From: Aeromicrobium erythreum
Lineage (GTDB): Bacteria; Actinomycetota; Actinomycetes; Propionibacteriales; Nocardioidaceae
DNA length: 64,000 nucleotides
NCBI RefSeq assembly: GCF_001509405.1
Contig: NZ_CP011502.1
Location: 3,038,001-3,102,000 of the forward strand
Reading direction: 5' to 3'
Part shown: positions 33,938 to 40,644 of the stretch, one piece after another
Numbering within the stretch: position 1 is the stretch's first letter
Layout: the number at the start of each line of letters is the position of its first letter
Position numbers and translations under genes: made by a program
Notes under the pieces: generated by a model
Told to the model about the DNA's origin: nothing
Database searches by the model: none
What the model saw: the letters and a program-made list of their open reading frames with translations, nothing else

Positions 33938-35017
33938 TCAGCCACGACGCCGCCTCCGCACCAGGATCACGACGAACGCCGGCACGCCCACGAGCGCCGT
34001 CGCGACGCCGACCGGCAGCTCCTGCGGCGCGATGACCGTCCGCGCGCCGACGTCGACCCACACCAGGAACACCGCTCCGAGCACCGCCGACACCGGCAGC
34101 AGCACGCGGTGCCGCGAGCCGACGACCGCGCGCGCGGCGTGCGGCAGCACGAGCCCGACGAACCCGATGGCCCCCGACGTCGACACGATGACGGCCGTCA
34201 TGAGCGCGGTGACCACGAGCAGCAGCAGCCGGGTGCGCTGCACGGAGACGCCGAGCGCCGAGGCGGCGTCCTCGCCGAACGTGAACGCGTCGAGCGAGCC
34301 CGCCGCGAGCCAGCACAGCAGCAGCCCGACGAGCACCACGCCCCCGCACACCACGACGTCGCGCCACGACGCCGTGCCGAGCGAGCCGAGCAGCCAGAAC
34401 AGCACCCCGCGGGTCTGCTCGGCGTCGGCCGCGGTGAAGACGATGAACGACGTCAGCGCCGAGAACAGCTGCGTGGCCGCGACCCCCGCGAGGATCATCC
34501 GGTCGGTCGTGCCGCCGGCCAGCGTGCCGAGCAGCAGCACCAGCGCGAAGGCCAGCAGCGCCCCGACGAACGCACCGGAGGCGAGCGTCGCGGCGCCGGC
34601 GCCCACCCCGAGCACGACGATCGCGACAGCACCGGCCGAGGCGCCGGAGGAGATCCCGAGCACGAACGGGTCGGCCAGCGGGTTGCGCAGCAGCGACTGC
34701 AGCACCACCCCGCAGAGCGCCAGCCCCGCACCACAGGCGGCCGCCAGCACGGCCCGCGGCAGGCGCAGGTCCCAGATGATCGCCTCCTGGATGCCCGTGA
34801 GGCCCGACGGCGCGACGCCCAACCGCGACAGCGCGACCGCGAACGCGTCGCCCGGGCCGAGCCCCGACGGCCCGATCGTCGTCGCGACCGCGATCGAGAC
34901 CAGCAGGCCCACGAGCGCCGCCGACCACAGGACGGCCGCCCGTCCGGCGCGCGCCGGACGCGACGGACCCGAGGTCGAGGGCGCCGTCCTGCGCAGCGCC
35001 GGGGGGAGCAGGGTCAC
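33938..35017 (-). CDS. ABC transporter permease (BtuC/FecCD type)
   Basis: A 359-residue FecCD-family permease with about ten membrane segments and the family stretches LRLPRAVLAAACGAGLALCG, NPLADPFVLGISSGAS and GAIGFVGLVLPHAAR. GTG start overlaps the stop of the binding-protein gene by 4 nt. It pairs with the ATPase at 33161 and the lipoprotein at 35014 as a type II importer, inferred to bring in corrinoids or a cobalt complex because of the cobalamin riboswitch. Confidence 0.9.
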   Translation of the reverse strand: MTLLPPALRRTAPSTSGPSRPARAGRAAVLWSAALVGLLVSIAVATTIGPSGLGPGDAFAVALSRLGVAPSGLTGIQEAIIWDLRLPRAVLAAACGAGLALCGVVLQSLLRNPLADPFVLGISSGASAGAVAIVVLGVGAGAATLASGAFVGALLAFALVLLLGTLAGGTTDRMILAGVAATQLFSALTSFIVFTAADAEQTRGVLFWLLGSLGTASWRDVVVCGGVVLVGLLLCWLAAGSLDAFTFGEDAASALGVSVQRTRLLLLVVTALMTAVIVSTSGAIGFVGLVLPHAARAVVGSRHRVLLPVSAVLGAVFLVWVDVGARTVIAPQELPVGVATALVGVPAFVVILVRRRRRG

Positions 35018-36054
35018 GACGGCTCGTACCCCAGGCTGCGCAGCCCCTCGGCCACCGTCTCGACGGCGTCGACCGTGCGGATCGACGGGTTCAGGGCGGC
35101 ACCCGGCAGCAGCACGTACCGCTTCTCGCGCACCGCCGTCATGCGCCGGGTGACGGGGTTGGACTCGAGGAAGGCGATCTTCGCGCGCGCCGACTCGGCG
35201 GTCTGGCTCTTGCGCGTCAGGTCGCCGATCACCAGCACGTCGGGGTCGGCGGCGGCGATCGACTCCCAGCCGATCTGCGGCCACTCCGCCTGCTGGTCCT
35301 CGAAGACGTTGGTCAGGCCGAGCGCGCGGGTCACGATGCCCGGACCGCCGCAGCAGCCCGCACCGTACGGCGCCTCGGCGTTGGCGAACCAGTAGAAGAC
35401 CGACACGTCGTCGAACGGCGTCCGCGACGCCGCCGCGAGCCGCTGCTGCAGCGACGACACGACCTCCTCGCCACGCTCCTCGGTGCCCGTGAGCGCGGCG
35501 AGGTCGCGCACCTCGGCGTAGATCGTCGACATCTCCAGCGGCCGGTCGCGCGCGCCGTCGCCCCCGCCGAAGTCGGACTTCTCGCACTCCGCCGCCGACA
35601 GGTACGCCGGCACGCCGACGTCGGCCAGCTGCTGCGGCGTCGCGACCCCGCCCTCGCTCAGCGTGTTCGCGAACGACGCCGTCACCAGGTCGGGCTCGGT
35701 GGCCAGCAGCTCCTCGAACGACGGGGCCTGGTCGGCCAGCCGGTCGACCTTCTCGTTCTCGTCGGCCAGCGACGGCAGGATCGGGTCAGTCCACCCGGCC
35801 GCGCCCACCATGCGGTCGGCGAGCCCGAGGCTCAGCAGGATCTCCGTGCTGCCCTGGTTCAGCGACGCGATGCGCTGCGGCGGCGCGTCGACCGTGATCC
35901 GTCGGTCGCAGCGCTCGACGCTGGCGGGGAACCCGGCGGCCTCGGTGCCGCCGGCGTCGGCCGACGACGCCGACGTCGAGGAGCCGCAGCCGGCGAGCAG
36001 CGGCGCCGCGAGCGCGGCCGTCGCGAGGAGGGAGAGGGGGCGGCGTGGTCGCAT
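35014..36054 (-). CDS. ABC transporter substrate-binding lipoprotein (BtuF type)
   Basis: A 346-residue lipoprotein with a signal peptide ending in the lipobox LLAGC (Cys23) and a class III periplasmic-binding fold (RIASLNQGSTEILLSLGLAD). Beyond the lipid Cys it has four further cysteines: in VERCDRR, AECEK and a GCCGG pair. These are shared with the paralogue at 36606. It is the first gene behind the cobalamin riboswitch at 36115-36203, so its ligand is probably a corrinoid or cobalt-chelate. Confidence 0.88.
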   Translation of the reverse strand: MRPRRPLSLLATAALAAPLLAGCGSSTSASSADAGGTEAAGFPASVERCDRRITVDAPPQRIASLNQGSTEILLSLGLADRMVGAAGWTDPILPSLADENEKVDRLADQAPSFEELLATEPDLVTASFANTLSEGGVATPQQLADVGVPAYLSAAECEKSDFGGGDGARDRPLEMSTIYAEVRDLAALTGTEERGEEVVSSLQQRLAAASRTPFDDVSVFYWFANAEAPYGAGCCGGPGIVTRALGLTNVFEDQQAEWPQIGWESIAAADPDVLVIGDLTRKSQTAESARAKIAFLESNPVTRRMTAVREKRYVLLPGAALNPSIRTVDAVETVAEGLRSLGYEPS

Positions 36055-36114
36055 CGCGATCCTTCGCTCAGGGGTCCGTGTCGCGAGACCCGTCGGGAGC
36101 CCCGCGGCGGACGC

Positions 36115-36203
36115 CGCGGGTCGCCACCGGGTGTCGGACTCGGGCCATGGCCCCTACCGTTGCGCGTCAGTCCCGGACTTCGACCGGGTTCCCTCACGTG
36201 GCA
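36115..36203 (-). promoter_or_regulatory. Cobalamin riboswitch upstream of the ABC importer operon
   Basis: On the minus strand the region reads GAGGGAACCCGGTCGAAGTC, then the B12-box-like GACTGACGCGCAACGGTAGG and a closing CCGAGTCCGACACCCGG. A TACGGT promoter box lies at 36214-36209. It is a compact aptamer of about 90 nt. It should repress the importer and probably cobG-cobH-cobIJ. It is back-to-back with the plus-strand riboswitch at 36378. Confidence 0.9.
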
Positions 36204-36260
36204 GCCGCACCGTAGCACCCGGCCAGCCGGTCCCCCGCTGGTCCCGTTCGCCGCGCCCCC

Positions 36261-36368
36261 TCGCCGCCCAGGGCCCGGCACCCCCGCCGGGCCTATCCGC
36301 CGCCCAGGGCCCGGCACCCCGCCGCGCCCTGTTCGCCGCCCACGGCCCGGCACCCCCGCCGCTGCTAC
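36261..36368. repeat. 36-bp tandem repeat, three copies, between two riboswitch promoters
   Basis: Three adjacent 36-bp units (36261-36296, 36297-36332, 36333-36368) share the sequence CGCCGCCCAGGGCCCGGCAC (one base differs in unit 3). They fill the space between the two divergent promoters of the back-to-back riboswitches; the third unit runs into the TACGGT box at 36366-36371. They may bind a regulator or simply be slippage products. Confidence 0.85.
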
Positions 36369-36377
36369 GGTGAGCGC

Positions 36378-36540
36378 GCCAGTCACCCTCGCAGAGGGTC
36401 AGGGAACCCGGTGCGACCCCGGGACTGACGCGCAGCGGTGTGGGAGACGTGGCGGGCCACGACGCCACTGGGAGCTCGCTCCTGGGAAGGCGGTCCGTCA
36501 CCGCGACCCCGAGTCCGAAGACCTGCTGGCCGCCACCCCA
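36378..36540 (+). promoter_or_regulatory. Cobalamin riboswitch upstream of the second binding protein
   Basis: The plus strand shows CAGGGAACCCGGTGCGACCC, the B12-box region GACTGACGCGCAGCGGTGTG, an extended peripheral stem, and a closing GAGTCCGAAGACCTG. A TACGGT box at 36366-36371 gives a start near 36378. It should control the binding-protein gene at 36606. Confidence 0.93.
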
Positions 36541-36605
36541 CCGGGGCGGCGTCACCCGACTCGGGGCTCTCGCGCACGGAGCCCCCGGACCCGAGACGAG
36601 ACCCC

Positions 36606-37646
36606 ATGCCCTCCCCCGTCGGCGCACGCCCGCGCCGCACCACCGCCCTCCTGGCCACCCTCTGCCTCGCCGCGCCGCTCGCTGCGTGCGGCTCCTCGTC
36701 ACCACGATCCACCGACGACGCGTCCGCCGCGGCCGGGTTCCCGGTCACCGTCGAGAACTGCGGGCACGACGTCACCGAGACGGCACCGCCCCGCCGCATC
36801 GTCGCCATCAACCAGCCCGCCACCGAGCTGCTGCTGAGCCTCGGCCTCGCCGACCGGATGGCCGGCTACGGCGTCAGCGACCACGACTTCCTGCCGGGGC
36901 TGAAGGCCGAGGCCCGCAGGACGAAGGCCCTCGACGCCGAGTTCCCCGGCTTCGAGTCGATGCTCTCGCTCGAGCCCGACCTCGTCTACGCCACGTTCGC
37001 CTACGCGTTCACCGGCGAGGGCGTCGCGCCCCGCCGGAAGTTCGACGAGGTCGGCATCCCCACGTACCAGTCGCCCAGCGAGTGCGGCGGCCAGGACGCC
37101 CCGCACGACGAGCCGCTCACCCTCGACGACCTCTACGCCGAGATCGGCGACGTGTCGCGCCTGACCGGCGTCGAGGACCGCGGCGACCGGCTCGTCGCCG
37201 AGCTGCGGGAGCGGGCCCGGAAGGTGACCGTCGACCTCGACGCCGACGACGTGACGCTCGGCTGGTGGTACGCGTCGACGAAGAGTCCCTACATGGCCGG
37301 GTGCTGCGGCGCCCCGGGGCTCATGACGCGCGCGGTCGGGGCCACGAACGCGTTCGGCGACAACGAGCGGCTCTGGCCCGAGACGAGCTGGGAGTCGATC
37401 CTCGACGCCGACCCGACCGTCCTCGTGCTCGCCGACCTCGAGCGCGGTGGCGACGGCGACAGCGCGGAGGCCAAGATCCGCTTCCTCGAGTCCGACCCCG
37501 TCGCGCGTCAGCTCACCGCCGTCAAGAAGCGTCGTTACGTGGTGCTCGGCGGCACCACGATGGACCCGTCGATCCGCAACGTCGACGGGATCGAGCAGCT
37601 CGCGCAGGGTCTGCGCGACCTGGGCGTCGTGCCCGACGGGCGCTAG
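36606..37646 (+). CDS. Second BtuF-type substrate-binding lipoprotein
   Basis: A 346-residue lipoprotein (lipobox LAAC, Cys24) clearly paralogous to the protein at 35014: the same length, RIVAINQPATELLLSLGLAD, and the same extra Cys positions (VENCGHD, SECGG, GCCGAPG). It has no adjacent permease or ATPase, so it may share the importer encoded at 33161-35017 while binding a different ligand, under its own riboswitch. Its stop overlaps the convergent cobT stop within a CTAG. Confidence 0.88.
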   Translation: MPSPVGARPRRTTALLATLCLAAPLAACGSSSPRSTDDASAAAGFPVTVENCGHDVTETAPPRRIVAINQPATELLLSLGLADRMAGYGVSDHDFLPGLKAEARRTKALDAEFPGFESMLSLEPDLVYATFAYAFTGEGVAPRRKFDEVGIPTYQSPSECGGQDAPHDEPLTLDDLYAEIGDVSRLTGVEDRGDRLVAELRERARKVTVDLDADDVTLGWWYASTKSPYMAGCCGAPGLMTRAVGATNAFGDNERLWPETSWESILDADPTVLVLADLERGGDGDSAEAKIRFLESDPVARQLTAVKKRRYVVLGGTTMDPSIRNVDGIEQLAQGLRDLGVVPDGR

Positions 37647-38695
37647 CCGAGGACCTCCGACAACAGCGCGACGTCGCGCAGCAGGAGGGCGGCGGAGCGC
37701 ACGAGCGGGACGGCCGCGAGCGCGCCGCTGCCCTCGCCCAGACGCAGGCCGAGGTCGAGCAGCGGCTCGAGGCCGAGCTTCTCCAGGGCGAGCGACTGCG
37801 CCGGCTCCGTGGAGCGGTGCCCGGCGGCGAACCACGCCGACGCACCCGGTGCGAGGTCGTCGGCGGTGAGCGCGCAGGCCACCGAGATCAGCCCGTCGAG
37901 CAGCACCGGCACCCCGGCCTGCGCCGCCGCGACCAGGAAGCCGACCGTCGCGGCGAGGTCGGCGCTGCCGAGCGCCGCCAGCCGCTCGACGGGGTCGGCC
38001 ACGCGGTCGCCCGCACGGTCGAGGGCCGCCTGCACGACCTCACCCTTGCGCACGAGCGACGCGTCGTCGATGCCGGTGCCGCGGCCGACGACCTCCGAGC
38101 CCGGCAGCCCGAGCGAGGCAGCCACCAGCGCGGCCGTCGGGGTCGTGTTGCCGATGCCCATGTCGCCCGTGACGAGCAGCTGGGCACCGGCGGCGATCTC
38201 CTCCGCCGCGATCGCCCGGCCGGCGGCCAGCGCCCGGGCCGTCTCGTCCGCGGACAGCGCATCCTCGACGTCGATCGCCCCGCTGCCCCGCCGCACCTTG
38301 TGGGCGCGCACCGCGTCGGGCAGGTCGGCGAGGTCGTCGTCGACGCCGAGGTCGAGCACGCGCAGGCTCACGCCGTGCTGGGCGGCGAGGACGCTCGCCC
38401 CGGCGCGTCCGGCGGCGAACGTGCGGACCATCGCGGGCGTGACGGCGCTCGGGAACGCGGAGACGCCCGACGCGGTCACGCCGTGGTCGCCGGCGAGCAC
38501 CACGGCGCGCACCTGGTCGACCGGACGCGGCGGCACCTCGCCCTGCGTCGCCGCCACCCAGCAGGCGAGGTCGCCCAGCCGGCCCAGCGCCCCGGGAGGC
38601 GTGGCCAGGCCTGCGAGCCGCTCGCGTGCCGCAGCGTGGATCGCCGGGTCGGGAGGACGGACGGCGGACGGGGTGCTCACGGGCTCGACGGTCAC
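37643..38695 (-). CDS. cobT: Nicotinate-nucleotide--dimethylbenzimidazole phosphoribosyltransferase
   Basis: A 350-residue CobT of the lower-ligand branch, which makes alpha-ribazole phosphate from a benzimidazole and nicotinate mononucleotide. Motifs include LAGDHGVTASGVSAFP, GDMGIGNTTPTAAL and LLDGLISVACAL, with the catalytic-Glu region near the C-terminus. The GTG at 38695 is a best guess; another GTG at 38680 is possible. It faces away from the riboswitch at 38815, and I see no riboswitch for cobT itself. Confidence 0.93.
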   Translation of the reverse strand: MTVEPVSTPSAVRPPDPAIHAAARERLAGLATPPGALGRLGDLACWVAATQGEVPPRPVDQVRAVVLAGDHGVTASGVSAFPSAVTPAMVRTFAAGRAGASVLAAQHGVSLRVLDLGVDDDLADLPDAVRAHKVRRGSGAIDVEDALSADETARALAAGRAIAAEEIAAGAQLLVTGDMGIGNTTPTAALVAASLGLPGSEVVGRGTGIDDASLVRKGEVVQAALDRAGDRVADPVERLAALGSADLAATVGFLVAAAQAGVPVLLDGLISVACALTADDLAPGASAWFAAGHRSTEPAQSLALEKLGLEPLLDLGLRLGEGSGALAAVPLVRSAALLLRDVALLSEVLG

Positions 38696-38814
38696 GGGTG
38701 AACGGTACGACGTCGTCCCGGCGAGCAGCAGGAGCAGGAGGCACGCGCGCTCGCACCATGAGACGCGCGCCACACCCCGGTGGCACCGGCCGGCCCATGC
38801 CCTACGCTCGGCAC

Positions 38815-38920
38815 GTCGACCACCACGGAAGCCGGTGGAAGTCCGGCGCAGTAGCGCTACTGTGACGTCGCCCCAGCAGCACCGGGGAGACGGAGCCAGA
38901 CCCTGGTCGTCGACAGCCCT
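38815..38920 (+). promoter_or_regulatory. Cobalamin riboswitch upstream of cbtBA
   Basis: Contains ACGGAAGCCGGTGGAAGTCC, then GGCGCAGTAGCGCTACTGTG and the closing GGAGCCAGACCCTGG. A TACGCT promoter box at 38803-38808 places the start near 38815. It precedes the cobalt transporter genes cbtB and cbtA. Confidence 0.93.
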
Positions 38921-38960
38921 CCATCCACGGGACGCACTCATCCCTCAGGAAAGGCCTGCC

Positions 38961-39179
38961 ATGTCGCAGCTGAACCCCTCCGTCGACACCCCCGCGGTGC
39001 CGGTCGTCTCCATCCCGGTCCGCGAGCTCGCCCCCTGGGCGCTGTTCATCGCGCTCCTCGCCCTCGTCGCGCTCTACTTCGTGGGCGCCGAGCAGGGCGC
39101 GACCTCCCTCATCTCCGGCACCGGCGTGCACGAGTGGGTCCACGACGGACGCCACCTGCTCGGCTTCCCCTGCCACTGA
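38961..39179 (+). CDS. cbtB: Cobalt transporter subunit CbtB
   Basis: A 72-residue protein with one membrane segment (about 24-46) and a His-rich C-terminus (HEWVHDGRHLLGFPCH), the hallmark of CbtB. It works with CbtA as a predicted cobalt importer and lies directly behind a cobalamin riboswitch. An AGGAAAGG ribosome site precedes the ATG. Confidence 0.93.
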   Translation: MSQLNPSVDTPAVPVVSIPVRELAPWALFIALLALVALYFVGAEQGATSLISGTGVHEWVHDGRHLLGFPCH

Positions 39180-39209
39180 ACGACGCTGCCCCTGACCGAC
39201 CCTGCGGCT

Positions 39210-39229
39210 GACCGGGCCTGAGCCCGGTC
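39210..39229 (+). other. Stem-loop between cbtB and cbtA
   Basis: A perfect 8-bp stem GACCGGGC/GCCCGGTC with a 4-nt loop in the 194-bp cbtB-cbtA gap. It may stabilise or attenuate the cbtB part of the message. Nothing else is recognisable in this gap. Confidence 0.45.
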
Positions 39230-39373
39230 GGTCCTGCCAGCGGACCCGGCCTCCGGGCACCCGCCCCGAGCCCGCGGCGACACCGTGGGCTCCCTGTCGT
39301 CGAACCGCGGCCCGAGCGACCCGTCAGCGCGACGGGACGTGTCGCGCCGCTCCGCTCGGGAAGGACCCGACCC

Positions 39374-40204
39374 ATGAGCACCACCCGCACACCCCACCTG
39401 ACCGCCCGCACGTTCCTCGTCCACGGCCTGCTCGCCGGTCTGCTCGGCGGCGTGCTGGCCTTCGCCGCAGCCTCCGTGGTCGGCGAGCCGCCCATCGACC
39501 GCGCGATCGCCCTCGAGGAGTCCGGCGGTGCCGCCGCCGACGCGGGCCACTCGCACGAGGAGGGCGCGCACTCCCACGAGGAGTCCGGCGGACACTCCCA
39601 CGGTGACGAGGACGCCGCGATCAGCCGAGGCGAGCAGGCCGGCCCCGGCCTCGCGACCGCCACGATCATCGTCGGGCTCGTCGCCGGCGGCGTCGTCGGC
39701 ATCGCCTCGGCCTTCGCCGTCGGCCGGCTCGGCGGGCTCGGCCCGGTGGGCTCCACCGCCGTCGTGGTGCTGCTGGCCTACCTCGCCTACACCGTCGTGC
39801 CGTGGCTGAAGTACCCGCCGAACCCGCCGGCGGTCGGCTCGGCCGACACGATCGGCGAGCGCACCGCCCTGTACTTCAGCTTCGTCGCCGTGTCGCTGCT
39901 GGCCGTCGTGGCCGCCGTCCTGCTCGCGCGCGCCCTGCTGGCCCGCGGCCCGTGGGTGGCGGTCGTCGCCGGGGCCGCCCTGTACGTCGTCGTGGTCGGT
40001 GTCGCCGGTCTCGTCCTCGCGCCCATCGACGAGGTCCCGGACTCCTTCCCGGCCACCACCCTGTACGCCTTCCGCATCGGCTCGCTCGCCACGAGCACCG
40101 CACTGTGGGCCGGTGTCGCCCTCGCCCTCACCGGGCTCACGGCCCGCACCTGGCGGGCGCACCAGGCCGACGTCGAGCGCCGGGCGGCCGCCGCCGCACT
40201 CTGA
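39374..40204 (+). CDS. cbtA: Cobalt transporter subunit CbtA
   Basis: A 276-residue membrane protein with about six hydrophobic segments. A His/Glu-rich loop (about 58-75, HSHEEGAHSHEESGGHSHG) follows the first segment and is a likely metal-binding site. CbtA-CbtB are predicted cobalt importers found in many cobalamin regulons. The 194-bp spacing from cbtB is long, but both are on the same strand behind one riboswitch and a terminator follows cbtA. Confidence 0.92.
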   Translation: MSTTRTPHLTARTFLVHGLLAGLLGGVLAFAAASVVGEPPIDRAIALEESGGAAADAGHSHEEGAHSHEESGGHSHGDEDAAISRGEQAGPGLATATIIVGLVAGGVVGIASAFAVGRLGGLGPVGSTAVVVLLAYLAYTVVPWLKYPPNPPAVGSADTIGERTALYFSFVAVSLLAVVAAVLLARALLARGPWVAVVAGAALYVVVVGVAGLVLAPIDEVPDSFPATTLYAFRIGSLATSTALWAGVALALTGLTARTWRAHQADVERRAAAAAL

Positions 40205-40216
40205 CCTCGTCCGCAG

Positions 40217-40247
40217 ACGCCGCCTCCCGACAACTGGGAGGCGGCGT
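40217..40247 (+). terminator. Terminator hairpin after cbtA
   Basis: A perfect 12-bp stem ACGCCGCCTCCC/GGGAGGCGGCGT with a 7-nt loop, 13 bp after the cbtA stop, followed by TTCA. It separates cbtBA from the ribonucleotide reductase unit. Confidence 0.85.
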
Positions 40248-40270
40248 TCACATGAACCCAAGATGTAGGG

Positions 40271-40298
40271 GTTACATTCGTGTAGTTCCCCGTATATG
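40271..40298 (+). promoter_or_regulatory. Probable promoter of the nrdA leader
   Basis: GTTACA (40271-40276) and TATATG (40293-40298) are spaced 16 bp apart and lie just before the cobalamin riboswitch. The stretch is locally AT-rich compared with its surroundings. No clear NrdR box pair was recognised. Confidence 0.5.
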
Positions 40299-40299
40299 G

Positions 40300-40505
40300 T
40301 GGGTCGTGCAGCTGGTTCGGCCCGTCATCCAGACGGGTCGTCGCAAGAGGGAATCCGGTGAGAGACCGGAACTGCCCCGCAGCGGTGAGTGGGAACGAAC
40401 GGTGTCATCAGCACTGGGGCCCTGCAGAGATGCATCCCTGGGAAGCGACACCCAGTAGGCGGCAGCGATGCCTGGCCCGCGAGTCCGAAGACCTGCCAGT
40501 GCTCC
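40300..40505 (+). promoter_or_regulatory. Cobalamin riboswitch upstream of nrdA-nrdB
   Basis: The leader holds CAAGAGGGAATCCGGTGAGA, then GGAACTGCCCCGCAGCGGTG, long peripheral stems, GGAAGCGACACCC and the closing GCGAGTCCGAAGACCTGCC. It lies about 140 bp before the nrdA ATG. By analogy with streptomycetes, where a class I reductase is repressed by B12, it should turn off nrdAB when cobalamin is available for a class II enzyme. No class II gene is in this window. Confidence 0.93.
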
Positions 40506-40644
40506 ACCGCCACCGGTGGAGGTCCGCGACCTCGTGGGAAGGTCCAAGGATCAGACGACGTCGTGGCGTGCCCGCGACCCGTCCTCCTCTCCCCGCGTGC
40601 CCGTGGACTGCGTCAGTCACGACGAGTTCACGAGGGGTGAACCG

